Below, in pieces: positions 14,601-27,470 of a stretch of 64,000 bases of DNA; position 1 is the stretch's first letter, and every line of letters starts with the position of its first letter. Location: NCBI RefSeq assembly GCF_037975245.1, contig NC_092581.1, forward strand, positions 14,103,303-14,167,302, given 5' to 3'. Made by a program: the position numbers and the translations under genes. The notes beneath the pieces are model-generated. The model was not told the DNA's origin, did no database searches, and was given only the letters and a program-made list of their open reading frames with translations. The stretch is from Apostichopus japonicus. Lineage: Eukaryota > Echinodermata > Holothuroidea > Aspidochirotida > Stichopodidae.

Positions 14601-17600
14601 TTTTAATAATCTAAATATTTGATTATGGCACATTTCATCCTACCACAGAACATTATGAGTGAACAAGTGAACAGAAGTCTTAATAGCAAATCACATATTA
14701 CTTAACAGAGCCCCCCCCCCCCCCCCTCCAAATAAAATCAGTATTTTCAACATGGTAAAGTCTTTATTCGCAAGTCGAATGTTAAGATACCTTATTTATT
14801 CTCAAATATTTCTTTCTGATATATATAATTATTCAATTTATCAAACTTTGGGACCAACAAAGAAGACCTGACACAAAACAAATATAGGTTTAGCATACAA
14901 AACAAGGGTAATACTGCCTGCCTTTCCTCTGGAAATGCATGCCGTGTATGTATGGTCATGTTCTTTCAAATAAATATTGGGAAGGGTCATCGGACAAAGT
15001 ATGTTTGCAATTTGCTGACGTAATTTCGAATACATATGGTAGGTGATCAGATACCTTCTTGTAGGTATTGCTTCGAACAGGTCATCTGAAAGGAACCAAC
15101 TTCAAATTGAAGAAGGTCTCTCTTCTAATAAAATCCATCTGCATGTGGTTTGGAAATGTGTTAAGACTCGGTTCAAATTGATCACGGAGATGGATAATTA
15201 CCAACGGTATTTATTTATTTAAAAAAAAAGAACAAGAAATGTTTAAAATCTTGTGCCTGTGGTCTCTTATCCACGGCTTATACATATATATAAGCCTAAG
15301 TTCCGATATTTAAAGCCGCACTGTTTGAAAACATGGCTATATCGATACTACAATAGACTACTGGTAGCAAATGGAACATGTTATCCAACGTTTTTAACTA
15401 TTTGCTATTTGTAGTTTGGTTGCCAGGAAAAACAGAAGGATGAACTTCTTTAGCGGTGATCCTCTTCAAACTAAATATAAAACAACAGGAATAGTGCTTA
15501 ATCTGTAATCACAGTAGTAGCAGGGCTTGTTAGACGAGCATAAGTCCACTTTTTTGTACCACTTCCGACGGATTTTACTGCATCCATATATACATGTTGA
15601 AGGTCATATTGTTGCAGATATGCAACAATATAAAATTAAATGTTGTCGTTGCTTGACAGACATACTGCTATGTGGCGACCTTGTACGTTAAAACTACACT
15701 GACAGCAAAGAATGAAAACATAGTGATATGCGACATTGTACGTTAAGTCATATGGAACATACAGGCTTCTGTAGAGGATTAAACGATTCATAATTCTATT
15801 CAACTATATGACTTTCACCGTTATCTACTAGATAGAATTAGGGATATTCAAGGTGTTAAGTCACTAAGTAGTCCATAGTTTGCTCAAAGTGTCTCAGCGA
15901 TACAATCCAAATGAGAAATGCAGCTTTTAAACAAACATCTGAATAAATTGGTATTGCTAAATTGTCGACATTACCTAACCTCCGCCCTAAGAAACCCCCC
16001 ACCACAATGCATTAGCTATATCTAATCTTTATTTCAAAATGCAAACATAACGCCCTCCCCCCACCCCGCCCCTAGAAAAGAAAGATCCAAATTAACCAAT
16101 TTATGGTTTGATTACAGAATGCGATTTATGCATAGTACGCAATATGAGGGTTCTATTTACATTGTAGAGGGTTGGGAGGGGGTACAAGATTGATGGACAG
16201 TGGAATTTGATTTGATCATCTGTGCATTCTGCACCACAAATTTCAGTATTTCAGAGTTTTAAAAAGAGTAGGCACTTGTTACTTATGAAAGGGGCACTTT
16301 TTTCGTCTTATGGAACTATTGGGGCACGTGCCTCCTGTTTCCCGGCTCCACCAGCCCTGACTGGTTGGGAATTTAAAGAATTAACAGTAACATTACAATT
16401 AATCTTAATAGTAAATTTACTTAATTTTGGTCATCAAGCCCTCTGTGTGCTAAAAACAATGAAAGCCCAGACCTATTGCAACTAGTCATCTTTGCAACGT
16501 ATGGGAGGGGTAAATAAACAAAAACACAGGAAATGACGTCATTTTAGGACAGGAAGTAGATGGACGGGAAAATTGAGAGCTGAGAAAGCGGTAAAAATGT
16601 ATTCCGCACGATGCAAGCCATGGGACATATGGACGTGATGTTAGTGGAACACTGCAATGTTTACCGGAAGTGACATATAATGACGTATTATTAACAGGGG
16701 TTGGGGCGTTTGTCGGTGTAAGCTAATACATCTGGATACAGATTATATTCGTCAGAGATATTAAACCTCAACCAATCAGCTCTTCAAACACGATAAGCGG
16801 AAGTCAAACCAGCGAAGAGACCAGGCCTGTAGCCAGGAATTCTGGGTTAGAGGGGCACCAAAAATTTAAGTAAAGACATCATGGATTTAAGGAAGGGCAC
16901 AGTATCATGGTCCTCTAACTGAGGAAGCTTTTGACTTTACACATGATGGTGACACAAATAACGGGACACGGTGGTCTGCGCGGGGCGAGGGGGGGGGGGC
17001 CGAACAGACCCCTGTGCCGGCCTGGCTGTCGAATGTATGCATATGCATAGGACCATTCATCACTTTGAGAATGATGCAGAATGCTTTCTCCATCTTCAAG
17101 ACCAGTCGGGGGGGGGGGGGGGGATACAAGAATGCGTACGACGATGGGGTATAGTCCTCTTACGTGGATATATGTATGAAAAAGAATGAATCAAAGAATG
17201 ACGTACGCATAGGCTACATTTATAAGCACTATAAGTGTGAACCCAGACTAGACAGGTACTTTTGCCAAATTAGTCTCACAATGTTATATCCAGGGTCTGA
17301 GCCAAGAGTTTGGAAAGAAACGGATGTGACCCTGGGGTCGTTAAAGCTGACCCCCCTTACTTCGGGGCCTGGGTTTATCCTTCCTATATAAATTTAAAAA
17401 AAAAGTCAAATTCAAAGGTGTATTTAGATCAGAAATTAATTGTTATGAGGTTAAAGGGGATGGAAGTTTGCATCCTGTCACACCCGATCCACTCCCCTCG
17501 ATCCGCGCGTAACATCTGTCACTCAAGCAACAACAACAACTAATACATCTGAGTAAGAAGCAAAGATGCATAAGGGAAAACATGCCCTTGTGTAAACTAG

Positions 17601-19750
17601 CTCACGTGGGACGTTCATACTTCTCATTGTTCCGGTTTGCGGTACTCTACACTTCCTTGCACCCTGGGAAAATATAATATTCACTAATTAAAGAAATATT
17701 GGTCTCGTTTCTTCCTACTAATTGATGGGAACCTGATAAGAATCTAAACAATATATATAATTTTAATCTAAAATTAACCCAATGTCATATTGCAAGGTCG
17801 ATTAGATTTGCAGATATTCACATATAAAAAGTGGTCAATTTCTTTATCATTTCGACATTATAGGATATATTAACGAAAGAGGCTGGGCTTTTCGGATTTC
17901 CGAGTTTTATAAAGACTTATTGTAAACAGGTAATCAGTGTTGATAACAAACGACTTAATTGATAACTAGGCAGGCGTGAATCATCAGAGGCACAATAATA
18001 GTCTTAAGTTACTAACTTCATTGAGTCGAACGTCTTAAAATAGAAAACCGTCAGTTTTGACTTTGTAAATGACCGAACTTTGATTGTTTACAAATGAAGT
18101 TTAAACTATATAACACAAAATATATATATGTAGTGAACTATATATCTAAAAGTACTATATCAGATCCCCTAATAACACATTGAAAAATGGGCGCATGGGC
18201 ATCGATTTTCTATTTATTTTTAAAGGGAGCGTGAATGAAGAAGTATGGATGGGAAGGAGGGGGGGGGGCATATACCCCTCCCTGCAGATGGATACTAAAG
18301 CGCATTTAGCCACGTCCTCACTGTTGTGGTTTGCAGCCCTTAATCGATGATGTTCACTATGGAACCCTAAGACCCGCCCTCAACACAAAAATTTGCTCAC
18401 CAGTATTTAAACTGACTCATAAAGAGAGGAACCGCACTTTGAAGAAATATCGACGTTCATGCTTCGGTGAAAGAAAAATGTTGATCACGAGAAGGAGGGG
18501 GAAGATGTACAGGAATAATGGTTTACCCCAAGGTAGGGGAAAATGTGCATAAAGATGTTGCGAAATGTCTGGGGATGTCGGAGGGATACAGTCCCGGGCC
18601 CCGGGGCAATTAGGGAACCAGAAGAAAAGGAGGCCAGTATATAGATTTGATGAAGAAAATGCATTCTCGATCTCACAATATACTGCATTAAAAATGAAGA
18701 TTGCAAAAAGGGGGCTCCATGACATCATTGCCCCGCCCCCAAGGCCCGACCTGGTCTTCGGTGGCTCTGGAGACAGGGAGTCAGATCAATGTTCAGTGTT
18801 GCAGAAAGTGCTCAGTTTATATCGAAACTACATCGTGGAGGGGGGGGGGGCAGTACTTCAAGCTAGCAGTCGGAAGGGTGGGGAGGGGGGGGGGGTTACT
18901 ATGATCAAATTCCTCTTCTGGCCCACAACCTAAATGGGCATGACATGTAAATTTCTAACTGTCATGATGGGCTAAGTCATCAACTCTGGGAGCACATGTC
19001 AGTTTAATGTTGTTCTATTTACTATGTTCTAGCGGCCTTGGAAATTGACGAATCATTGTGTAAGCCAATTGGGCAATCAACAGTGGTAGGAGTAGGAATC
19101 CTGTATAAAGACTGAACCCGTTCATGATAACTTAAAGTAAATATACTGAGAACAATTCTGATTTATTCGAGTCCCCAATCTCACCGCACCCCCCCCCCCC
19201 ACCCATTCCGTACCACTTACTGCCATGTTTATGGAATTCAAGATAAAAACCAGGGAGCTGCTATATGACAAAAGACAGATCCATGGTTAAAAAGGATTAA
19301 ACCTAAAACTTAAGACTACCGGTATGCGTATTGAAATAACTGCTCCCGCGCGTGGCAGCCTTTGTGTTCGAGGACGGTTGTCTTCGTCATGTGGCCAACT
19401 AATGATTGGACCCTAATAAAGTAACTTCAGGATCCAGGATTTTAAGGAGGAGTTAGCTGCCTCCCATGTGGGAGTGTCTAGGGGGTAATCCCCTCTTTTT
19501 TTTCTTTTTAAATTTAGACTTTAAATTGTAAATGGTTCATTTCGAGGCATAATTAGGCTATAGATTAGGTCTAACATGTAAACTTCTTCTAAAAGTTTTA
19601 TTGTAGGGTTGGATCCGTGTTGGAATGTATCCTTTCCCAATGATACAAAGAACCGTATGCAGCTTTTGGAACGGTTGGCATAAATAGAGGGGGTTATAGC
19701 AATACTTCAACAAAAATCATTTCATCGATGTATACGAAAGTCCGTGTCAT
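11640..19750. other. No gene seen; scattered repeat relics
   Basis: Poly-G/C runs at about 14709, 16989, 17108, 18838 and 18886 and fragments of transposon ends (for example GTAGCCAGGAATTCTGG near 16830) occur. No protein family was recognised in frames such as the one at 14633-14271. Confidence 0.55.
15606..15631. other. Perfect 11-bp inverted repeat
   Basis: ATATTGTTGCA and TGCAACAATAT are separated by four bases. No T-run follows; nothing nearby gives it a role. Confidence 0.5.
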
Positions 19751-19751
19751 T

Positions 19752-19811
19752 GTACTGTTGCTAACGAGTAAGCAAGAACTTGGCATGATGTTTGAGCTAA
19801 ATTTTTGTACA
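19752..19811 (+). repeat. Solo arm of the palindromic element
   Basis: This stretch begins GTACTGTTGCTAACGAGTAA and runs to TTGTACAC, matching one arm of the palindrome at 20247-20360 with few differences. The second arm is absent here. Confidence 0.7.
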
Positions 19812-20246
19812 CTTTTTGCCGGTGAACAAAATCCAAACTTACAGCGTTGATGCTTTAACGTATTGCCAACATTTTGAAACTAACATTATGATAACCTACA
19901 ATCTAATACGGAAACCTTACAGTTCCGAAAAGTCAGAGTTACTTACTTGCAAATTGTCGCCATTCCACAAGGGCAGAGAAATTATTGATCGAAGCTAGAT
20001 GAAAACGAGTTCAACCGAATTCTAAAGAAGATGCGTCTTTGCCATATATAAGGAAGCTCTAATACCATATACGGCAATTCTCGGTGACCAAGATCATGCA
20101 TAATTCATGTTTTAACGTGAGCTTCGGTAATGGAAACGACTCGGCTTATTTCCCGCTCCATCTCCGATTTGCCACTTCCGGTTTGTGCATCGGATTCGTG
20201 AAAGTTGCGCAATAACGGTCGTTTTCGACGAGGAGAGTTGTGACTG

Positions 20247-20360
20247 GTACTGTTGCTTAACGAGTAAGCAAGAACTTGGCACGATGTTTCAGCTAAAAAG
20301 TGTACAAAGATTTAGCTCAAACATCATGCCAAGTTCTTGCTTACTCTTTAGCAACAGTAC
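20247..20360. mobile_element. Palindromic (foldback) element
   Basis: The whole 114 nt is a near-perfect palindrome centred on TGTACA at 20301-20306, with outer ends GTACTGTTGC/GCAACAGTAC. Each arm is about 57 nt with few mismatches. It lies 17 nt left of the TSD of the hAT-like element. Confidence 0.75.
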
Positions 20361-20383
20361 CATAAGAGATAACACCCATAAGC

Positions 20384-21712
20384 CAGGGGCGTATCCAGGG
20401 GGGGGGCGCAACAGGCGCGCGCCCCCCCTATTGGCCGTCACCAAAAAAAAAAAAAGTTTAGCAAAAAAAAAAAAAAAAAAAAAAATTGATGACGACCTTT
20501 ATGTGAGATGTCGGTAATCGCTCAACCCCCCCCCTCCCGTATGCTTTATTTTTTGTTTGCCAAAAAAAGGTTCTGGCGAAGTTCGGCGGCATAATAGTTT
20601 TAGAAACATAGATGGTAATTGTGTTTGTATTATCACTATAAACACTAAATGACATGCCAGCCATACTAAATTGTGCATTTTGTGTCCATATTTACTGGAA
20701 ATGTTACTTATTATTAAGGTCGAAAAATGGATCACATATGGCCATGGGTGGAGGGGGGATATATCCCCCATGAAAATGGGTGGAGGGGATGTAATGCACC
20801 ATATCCCCCCCCCCCCCACCAAATGCCAGGGATAAGAATATTTTAATGCCTACATTTATGCATCTTCGTTAATGTACGGCTCTTTTTTAGCTTCATTTCT
20901 CGCCTACCATAAACGCAATGCGATCTTTTCAAATAAAGCGTCTTTATAAAGCAAAAATAGTTGACTGTAGGCTTCATTGGCCCTATAACAACAAAATGTA
21001 TTATTGCGCCCACGGTATTGATATAGTACATATATGCACCCTCATAGTATTCATATAGGCCCTATAGTAGGCCTACACACGTACATGTTCCCTCGAACAG
21101 CTGAGAATCTCATGTAACCAGGGTAATGCTTAATACACGTTTCACCTGGATGCCCTAGCAATCGGTACCTAGGAATGTAACTATGTGTAATTGTGTATTG
21201 CATGTGTATAGGCCTATAATAGCCTGCATGAGGCCATTTTCTTCATCGAATAATATAACAGAGCTCTCGAACATTCTAACGTTGCGCCTGAAACAAGATT
21301 GACAGGGGCAATTTTCCCAAAATAACACCCGAAGTTAAAAAAAAAAGTATTTTGGATCCTGATTATGAGATATTTCGGACATGACATCCCTATTTTAAAG
21401 TTGGGTATATGCCGCTTGGAAACCTCGGGAAGTGCCGTTTCCGGCCATCTAGAGGGTTTGTTAATCCCAAAATTTTCTTGTACGCTTCGCGCCAACTCAT
21501 GGTGGCGCTACGCTTAGATAGTCAACAAGGTCATATCCCCCCCCCCCCCACTCGGAAGTACGGATCGCCGCCCATGCATATGACACCATTTTGCATTTCA
21601 GCCCTTCTTTGAAAGCAAAAATTGTACACCCCTCCCCTTAGACCCATCCCCCAGGACGGCGATCATTCATGCCTGGCGCCCCCCCTATTGGAAAATCCTG
21701 GATACGCCCCTG
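20384..21712. mobile_element. hAT-like non-autonomous element with 16-nt terminal repeats and target-site duplication
   Basis: The ends CAGGGGCGTATCCAGG (20384-20399) and CCTGGATACGCCCCTG (21697-21712) are exact reverse complements. CATAAGC directly flanks both sides (20377-20383 and 21713-21719). The interior is a patchwork of poly-G/C and poly-A runs plus the 21400-21530 segment shared with the elements near 11 kb and 24 kb. No transposase reading frame is present. Confidence 0.8.
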
Positions 21713-21719
21713 CATAAGC

Positions 21720-24228
21720 GACATAACCCCTCACTGATTCTCCGCCCCCAAAAATTACTGGAAAACGAGTTGTTGTTAGCTAAAATCTGACAGCCTTGGT
21801 TATACATCTGACAAAACAAAAACAAAACAACGAAAGAAAAACATCACTTTAAGAAGGGAAAAAACAAGAAAAACAAGGAAACGATTTTGAAATGACTTCT
21901 CCATGCTTGATCGAAATCCTATCCGCTGGAGTGTTCTTCATCAGACTACGTTCCGGGAAAGTACCAAGAAACAGAACTGATTCACTATAAGACCAACAAA
22001 CGTAGAGGACTAGGGGTGGCAGTGGATCTGGCGGTTCCGTGAGGTGGTGGGGAATTCTTCTTTATTATACCTAAAACTATGAAATATACCTGATAAGACA
22101 CTAAACAGTAACACTTTTTGAAACATTTCTCAGTGCTCTGTTGATGCTATACTAGTAACTTACCTATTTGTCTAGGACTCCCAAAGCCTTAAACTGATTA
22201 TATTATCAATACGTGACATGGCACCTCCCACCCCCCTCCCGACTGGTACCCTGGGCAGAACACGACCCTCACCCCCACCCCGCTTAGAATGCCACTGTCT
22301 AGGAGAGAAAGAAGTCAAGGGAAAACAGAAAGCACTGGTTACTAGTTCTGGTAACAACAAGACAGGTATAGAAATGGAACATAAAACATAGAAAGTGTAT
22401 TAGCATCGTTGTTTTCGACTGAGTAAAGTACAAATTGAAGAGTTTTACATGATCATATTCACAGTCAGGTATTTTGAAAGCGCAGAGATGCTTTACCAAT
22501 GTCAGCAAGAAAAAAAAATAATAATAATAATACAATAAAGAATGATAACATTGAAAACGAATCCCCTCCTGGGCTACACATACGAGAAAGAGACTTGAGA
22601 GGTTATTAAAGCACACTATAATACCCCATCAGATCAGTTTCAATAAAAGAAATATAACTAGTTATTCAAGAGAGGTAGAAGAAAGTTCCTTAAATCCAAT
22701 ATTAAAAAGGGGACGGCAATTCCCCCCCCCGCTTGTTAATCCACCCCACAACAACAACTTCCCCCCATAATCCCCACCCTGTCATCCTCAAGCTTTAAGA
22801 TCAATGCAGCTAAAATAAAAGGGAAAACAAGTTGAAACTCACGGGGATCTAGAGGTAAATTGTATGGCAAGAATTCAAAATCTCCACAGGATTTTTTCTG
22901 AAGCCTATACCTGGAATATTTCCAGTTGAAGCCCCCCCCCATCCCCACCCCAATCACATCTCACTTAATGCCTCTTTTCTTGCCCTTTTAACATTCCCTG
23001 CTTCAAATGATGGAGCAACCCACCTTCAATTAAATAATTCCAATTGCAACTTGTCCCAACATATGGAATAGACAGAATGTCCCAGACAAACCATCAAAGC
23101 AGAGCACGACTGAGGTAGAGTTGGACACATGAAGTGGGTGGGGGAGAGTGGGGAAGAGTTTGGGGGTGGGCGGGTGGGGGAGGAGAAACGTGCCAATTTA
23201 TCTTCTTAATGTCGTTTCCATACAGGAATAAATGAAGCTGTAAGAAAAGAAAGTGAAGATGCTCAGAAACCATGGCCAAAGTCTATACATGCTATTCGAT
23301 AGTCAAATGCCATTGGGTATGAACTTTGTTTGCATATACCCAGTGGCATACCTTGAATAGTTGGCATGCAGGGCAAAACCTTTGTCACCATGTGCGGGGG
23401 ATGCCATGCTGTGGGGGAGGGTCCTGTGAGAATTTTTTGTTTATGTAAAGTGGCTTTGATGCAAAAAAATCTTTGGCAAAGCTTTGAATTGATTATGGAA
23501 CTCAGGGCACACTGCCACACCCCCACCACCCCCCCCCCCCCCTTGCTTAGTGCACCAATTCATATTCCATTCTGAAAATGCACTACACTTTTCAATGTAT
23601 ACATTTCAATGGTACACAAGTGCACTATAATGGTGAAAAGTTCCAAAAATGTGCCCTGACAGCCGTGCGGGGAACAATCGCACAGGGAAAAAGGTGAACG
23701 GAATACGGACCGTGGATGAATTCAGACCTCTGTAGTGGCAAACAAAGATCTGTCTGACTTGAAGGAGACGACAATGGATCTGGGACCAATTTAAAGGTAT
23801 TTAAACAAAGGCATGTTGGTAAATAAATGGCATACCGCATTCTTAGAATTGAAAATTTACATAATACAGTACTGAAATATACAAAATAAATATCACGGTC
23901 CATCACAACGTTCTCATCGTTACTCAAAATAGGTCACCAGTCTCTCTTACATTCCAAGAAAATTCCCCCCCCCCCACCTCTGTTCACTTTGATTAAAAGG
24001 GATATTCCGATTGCTGGAAATTTTCAATCTATTTTTAGGTCAAAACCGCATCCTCGTAGCAATTTGTATTGCGACTGTGTTTTGTGAAGGCATCTGGCAA
24101 CAGCTGCGTGACTGATGTCAGAGATAAATCAACAAGAGATTTTAATAGCTTGAAACACGAAAGATTTTATAATAGCCTTAAAAAATATCCATCATGATGA
24201 CATCATAGCCTGTGATCACTGGGATCTA
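21720..24228. other. No gene seen
   Basis: Several poly-C/poly-G runs (22722, 23531) and ordinary AT-rich DNA. No recognisable protein or RNA gene. Confidence 0.55.
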
Positions 24229-24236
24229 GTGATCAC

Positions 24237-24493
24237 CAGGCACGTAGCCAAGGGGGGGGGGGTTTGTATGTTTTTATGATATCACTAGTAATTTCAAGCT
24301 TAGATGCAACTTACAAGGCCTGGGAAGTGCCATTGCCAGCGATCTGGGAGGCATTTTCAGCCAAAATTTTCTTGTACGCGTAGAGCCAGCTCAGTGGCGC
24401 TACGCTTAGAGTTTTCAATGCAGCATCTACGGCTCTGATAGTTTGCCTAAAGGTTCGCCCCGGTCCCTTGGCAAATTCCTGGCTACGCGCCTG
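24237..24493. mobile_element. Short hAT-like MITE with perfect 8-bp target-site duplication
   Basis: Ends CAGGCACGTAGCCAAGG and CCTGGCTACGCGCCTG are imperfect inverted repeats. Both sides are flanked by GTGATCAC (24229-24236 and 24494-24501), the 8-bp duplication expected of hAT transposition. At 257 bp it holds only the shared family core (TTTTCTTGTACGC ... GTGGCGCTACGCTTAGA), so it was mobilised by a transposase encoded elsewhere. Confidence 0.85.
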
Positions 24494-25339
24494 GTGATCA
24501 CTGTGATCGCTGTGATCCATTTCCTGGAGAATGGGAAGGCTTAGCCAATCAAAATAACTTACATTAAAATCAACCATATCTCACATAATTGAGACAAGAT
24601 ATTGAGATGGGGTTTTAAACTAACAGATTGCAATATTTTTGTCCTCTTCAACAATTTTTATTTTACATTGTCTTCCATATCACTTGAATCCAATTTCCCC
24701 ATCTTTTCCCTCCATTTTCTCAATTTTTTAACATATCTCTCCACTTCAGCGGTAAAGGAACACACAATTTTCAGAATCATTCAACGAAACAATTATTTAA
24801 CTTTAATCTGTCTTCTAATTTGGATGACACAACATGATGAGTGACTCTGACATTTTCCATGAATACAACTTTACAACAAAAAATTTGTCCCAGCAGTTAG
24901 GTAGAATATGAAAGGCTGTGCATTGTTAGTGAATAAACTATTTTTTTTTCTTGTGTTAGAACAGTGATGTGCAGTGGATTTCCAAGGGAGGGGAGGGGGG
25001 AGGGGGAGAAGGAAGGGGAGAAAAATATTAAAAGCTTAGACATAAAATGTCGCATTGTTAGGCATATTTAGACTATAAATTAGGTCCAGAAGAAGTTCTA
25101 AATGCAAGTTTGTACCGATAAATACACTACTGCACCTTAGGGCATCCTGAGCCTGGAGAAGTGAACGTAAAATGATAATCCACTGACTGATGATGAACCC
25201 CCCCCCCGGACCCTTCGAACCCCTTTCCACACACCACTGTAATTAAGAAATTATAAAAAAAGATCTTTGCAAAGTTAATCACAAAATTCCAGAAAATAAA
25301 AAAATCCTTTTATTCTCGATTACTTTCTTTATCACGCAT

Positions 25340-25625
25340 TAATAGCGTTTGCGATCAAGTGGATAAGGTAATTTGTACTTGCGATCTAAGTATTGCAGGT
25401 TTGAGTCCTGGCCAGATCATTCATGTGGTGTCCTTGGGCAAGGCACTTAATCTCCATTGCCTCTCTTCGTCCCATGGGGTATAGATGGGGACCTGTGAGG
25501 TAACTCATGAATATATAGTTGCACATCGGCTTCACCCTATGGGACGAGGTCAGGTAGATGTGGCACACTGTCCTGGTAGTGTCTGTTTGAATTATTCACT
25601 CTTTGGTGTGTGGGTATGACAAGTT
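25340..25625 (+). mobile_element. SINE-like repeat with conserved central domain
   Basis: An A-box-like segment (GATCAAGTGG) and a B-box-like GGTTTGAGTCC lie about 45 nt apart. They are followed by TGTCCTTGGGCAAGGCACTT and CCATGGGGTATAGATGGG, wording I recognise from tRNA-derived SINEs spread widely in marine invertebrates. Ends are approximate; no target-site duplication was identified. Confidence 0.55.
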
Positions 25626-25996
25626 ACCAATGAGGAACTAACTCTCGTAATGTCATATGAGGAGGCCCTTGAGCAAGACCCTGGTGGGGGGGGGTGGGTA
25701 ACATGAAACTGTTTTCTTTTACTAACATATTTTGTCACTTTCATACTTATCTCAATTGATGCATTTTCTATTTCTTTTAGAGTAGGGGGTTGGGGAGGGA
25801 GGGGGGCGGCCGAACAATCAGGAACTAGGATACGGCACCCTCTATGCCAAATGTGGATACTTTTCTGTTTTAAATATTTACTGGAATGACCCTGTATACC
25901 TGTACCTCCACCTACCTAATAGGTGAACTGATAAAAACAAGAAAACAAAAAATGTTGGAATGGTATCGTTTTCACAGAGAACATACTTCTTTTGTT

Positions 25997-26002
25997 TTTA
26001 AT
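25997..26002 (-). terminator. Possible polyadenylation signal ATTAAA for the BEN gene
   Basis: Minus-strand ATTAAA lies about 130 nt after the BEN stop codon, a usual place for a poly(A) signal. Spacing and sequence fit, but no transcript evidence is available. Confidence 0.3.
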
Positions 26003-26039
26003 CTCACAAAATCTTTCCGTTAAACTACTCAGAGTAGTT

Positions 26040-26081
26040 GGAGGGGAGGGGAGGGGAAGGGGGGAGGGGGTGAGGGGAGAT
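26040..26081 (+). repeat. G-run tract with quadruplex potential in the BEN 3' UTR region
   Basis: The plus strand carries at least five runs of four or more G separated by single or double A. The BEN transcript is read from the minus strand, so its RNA would be C-rich here; any quadruplex would form on the DNA plus strand. Confidence 0.6.
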
Positions 26082-26132
26082 GACCTGTAAGGCTCCTGGT
26101 GGTCACACCCGCCACACCCCTCTGTCAAGAGG

Positions 26133-26266
26133 TTAAACACTCTCCTGGTGTGCACTCTCTCTGATGCTCTGTATCTTTAGTCTCTTTCTGACATCCGCTA
26201 TCTTCTGCCTGATGACGCCCATGACCAGGGTTTGGTGGACCTCCGGGAATTCCGAACAGACTCGAG
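26133..26266 (-). CDS. BEN-domain protein, last exon: C-terminal half of the BEN domain and stop
   Basis: Acceptor ctctaaccag|CTCGAG joins with the T left by the previous exon to give AIV-S-RVCSEFPEVHQTLVMG and then VIRQKIADVRKRLK, the typical closing helices of a BEN domain (I/V-x2-K-I-x-D-x-R-x-R). After a short tail (IQSIRESAHQESV) the stop TAA lies at 26133-26135. The five exons found encode about 349 residues, with the N-terminus still missing. It is not assigned to a named BEND gene. Confidence 0.82.
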
Positions 26267-26951
26267 CTGGTTAGAGGGAGGAGCGAAAGATTAGAAAGTA
26301 ACGTACGCCAGTAAAACTCTTTCAATTAATCAAATCACGGTAGCTGGAAGACTTCAAAGTGGATGGAAGGTGATGGAGTGTAAGGGAGAGTTTTCCCTTA
26401 AGACTCTTTGCCTTATTTTTCTGGGAATTACCATACATATTATACCTGCATTTTCATTTGGGAACATGTGGTTTCAAAAAGAGTTTGACACCTCCAACAA
26501 TTTGCTTAAATTAATGAAGTTAAAAACAGAGCATAGGATGTAACTTTCAGCAAAAAGTTTTTGTAACAAGCTTTAAAAGGTAAGGTCTCACAATGAAACA
26601 GTGTTATTGCAACGCCATCATAGAAAATATCCCAATGGCGGGGCAGGGTTGGAAAACCATGCTGAATTTCCAGCACACATTGTTTTTCTAGTACCACCTG
26701 ATTTTCTGCTATTGTTGTCGAAGTGGAAAACTGAGCCGTCAAAAGTATAAAAAGGAAAGTTGAACACTCTTGCTGATTTGGGGAAGTTTTATACCTTTAA
26801 TTTATTTTATTTTTATTTCTTATTTACTGTTTTATTATTTTTTGGCGGGGATGGTAGTTTCCGGAGAGGACCGTGCATTTCCCACAAACCTGGTCCAGAT
26901 AGTTTGTCAAGTTTTCAACCGTACACAAATAAATCTCCAAAAATGACTTAC

Positions 26952-27182
26952 AAACGATGGCTTGCACAGCATTCTGATCCAGTGGTGGACGAGGACTAGC
27001 ATTTTCCATGGAATTTTTTCCCATTGCTTTCTGACCTCTTGCCGAACTAGCAGCCATTGTCTCCTTCGTGAAGACCATTTCCATTAGACTCCTTGTGAAA
27101 AGTCGATAATTCTGCTGAGCGGTTTGCAAAGCGGTTTGGATACGACTGGAGGGCAAGAGGATGCCGCTGTCTGGCCAGAGTT
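26952..27182 (-). CDS. BEN-domain protein, N-terminal part of the BEN domain
   Basis: The exon encodes LWPDSGILLPSSRIQTALQT, then RLFTRSLMEMVFTKETMAAS and RPPLDQNAVQAIV. This matches the BEN-domain pattern: a leading strand, a helix ending L(M)xxVF, then PxLDxxxVxAI. The donor GTTT|gtaagt is strong and joins the last exon in frame. The best-looking acceptor (tttctacag) would start the exon at 27186 but breaks the frame with the preceding exon as modelled. An acceptor four bases downstream (gaag|AAC, start 27182) restores it. BEN domains bind DNA and recruit chromatin regulators in the nucleus. Confidence 0.85.
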
Positions 27183-27236
27183 CTTCCTGTAGAAATCAAA
27201 GGGTTAAAATAGCAACAAGAATGACACGTTACAAGT

Positions 27237-27470
27237 GGAGTGTTAGCTCAGTGGTTAACACCGGTGCCTTCCAATCATAAGGTCCCCGGTTCGAGTCACT
27301 CCAAGATTAATGTATGTCGTCCAGTTACAGAGTTGTTGACAATTGACAATTCATAATCATGGATGTTAAATATGAATGTAAGAGACTGACTTCGGTCAGC
27401 TTGCGGCTTTGATAAGACAATGAGGCTTCTTCATGAGTTCCTGCTTGCAGGAGGATCTAAAATACAATAC
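27237..27470 (+). mobile_element. tRNA-headed SINE-like element in a BEN-gene intron
   Basis: The first 66 nt (27237-27302) resemble a tRNA. GGAGTG and CACTCC can pair as an acceptor stem, TTAGCTCAGTGG is a good A box, and GGTTCGAGTC is a good B box. The anticodon stem GCCTT/AAGGT encloses eight bases instead of seven, so it is not a functional tRNA. An unrelated tail follows to about 27470. The 3' limit is uncertain. Confidence 0.55.

Noticed and set aside
26125-26325. Minus-strand frame through the last BEN exon reading GIPGGPPNPGHGRH
   Set aside because: The other frame joins in phase with the preceding exon and completes a BEN domain.
27237-27302. A functional tRNA gene
   Set aside because: The anticodon loop has eight bases, the T arm pairs poorly and a SINE-like tail follows.
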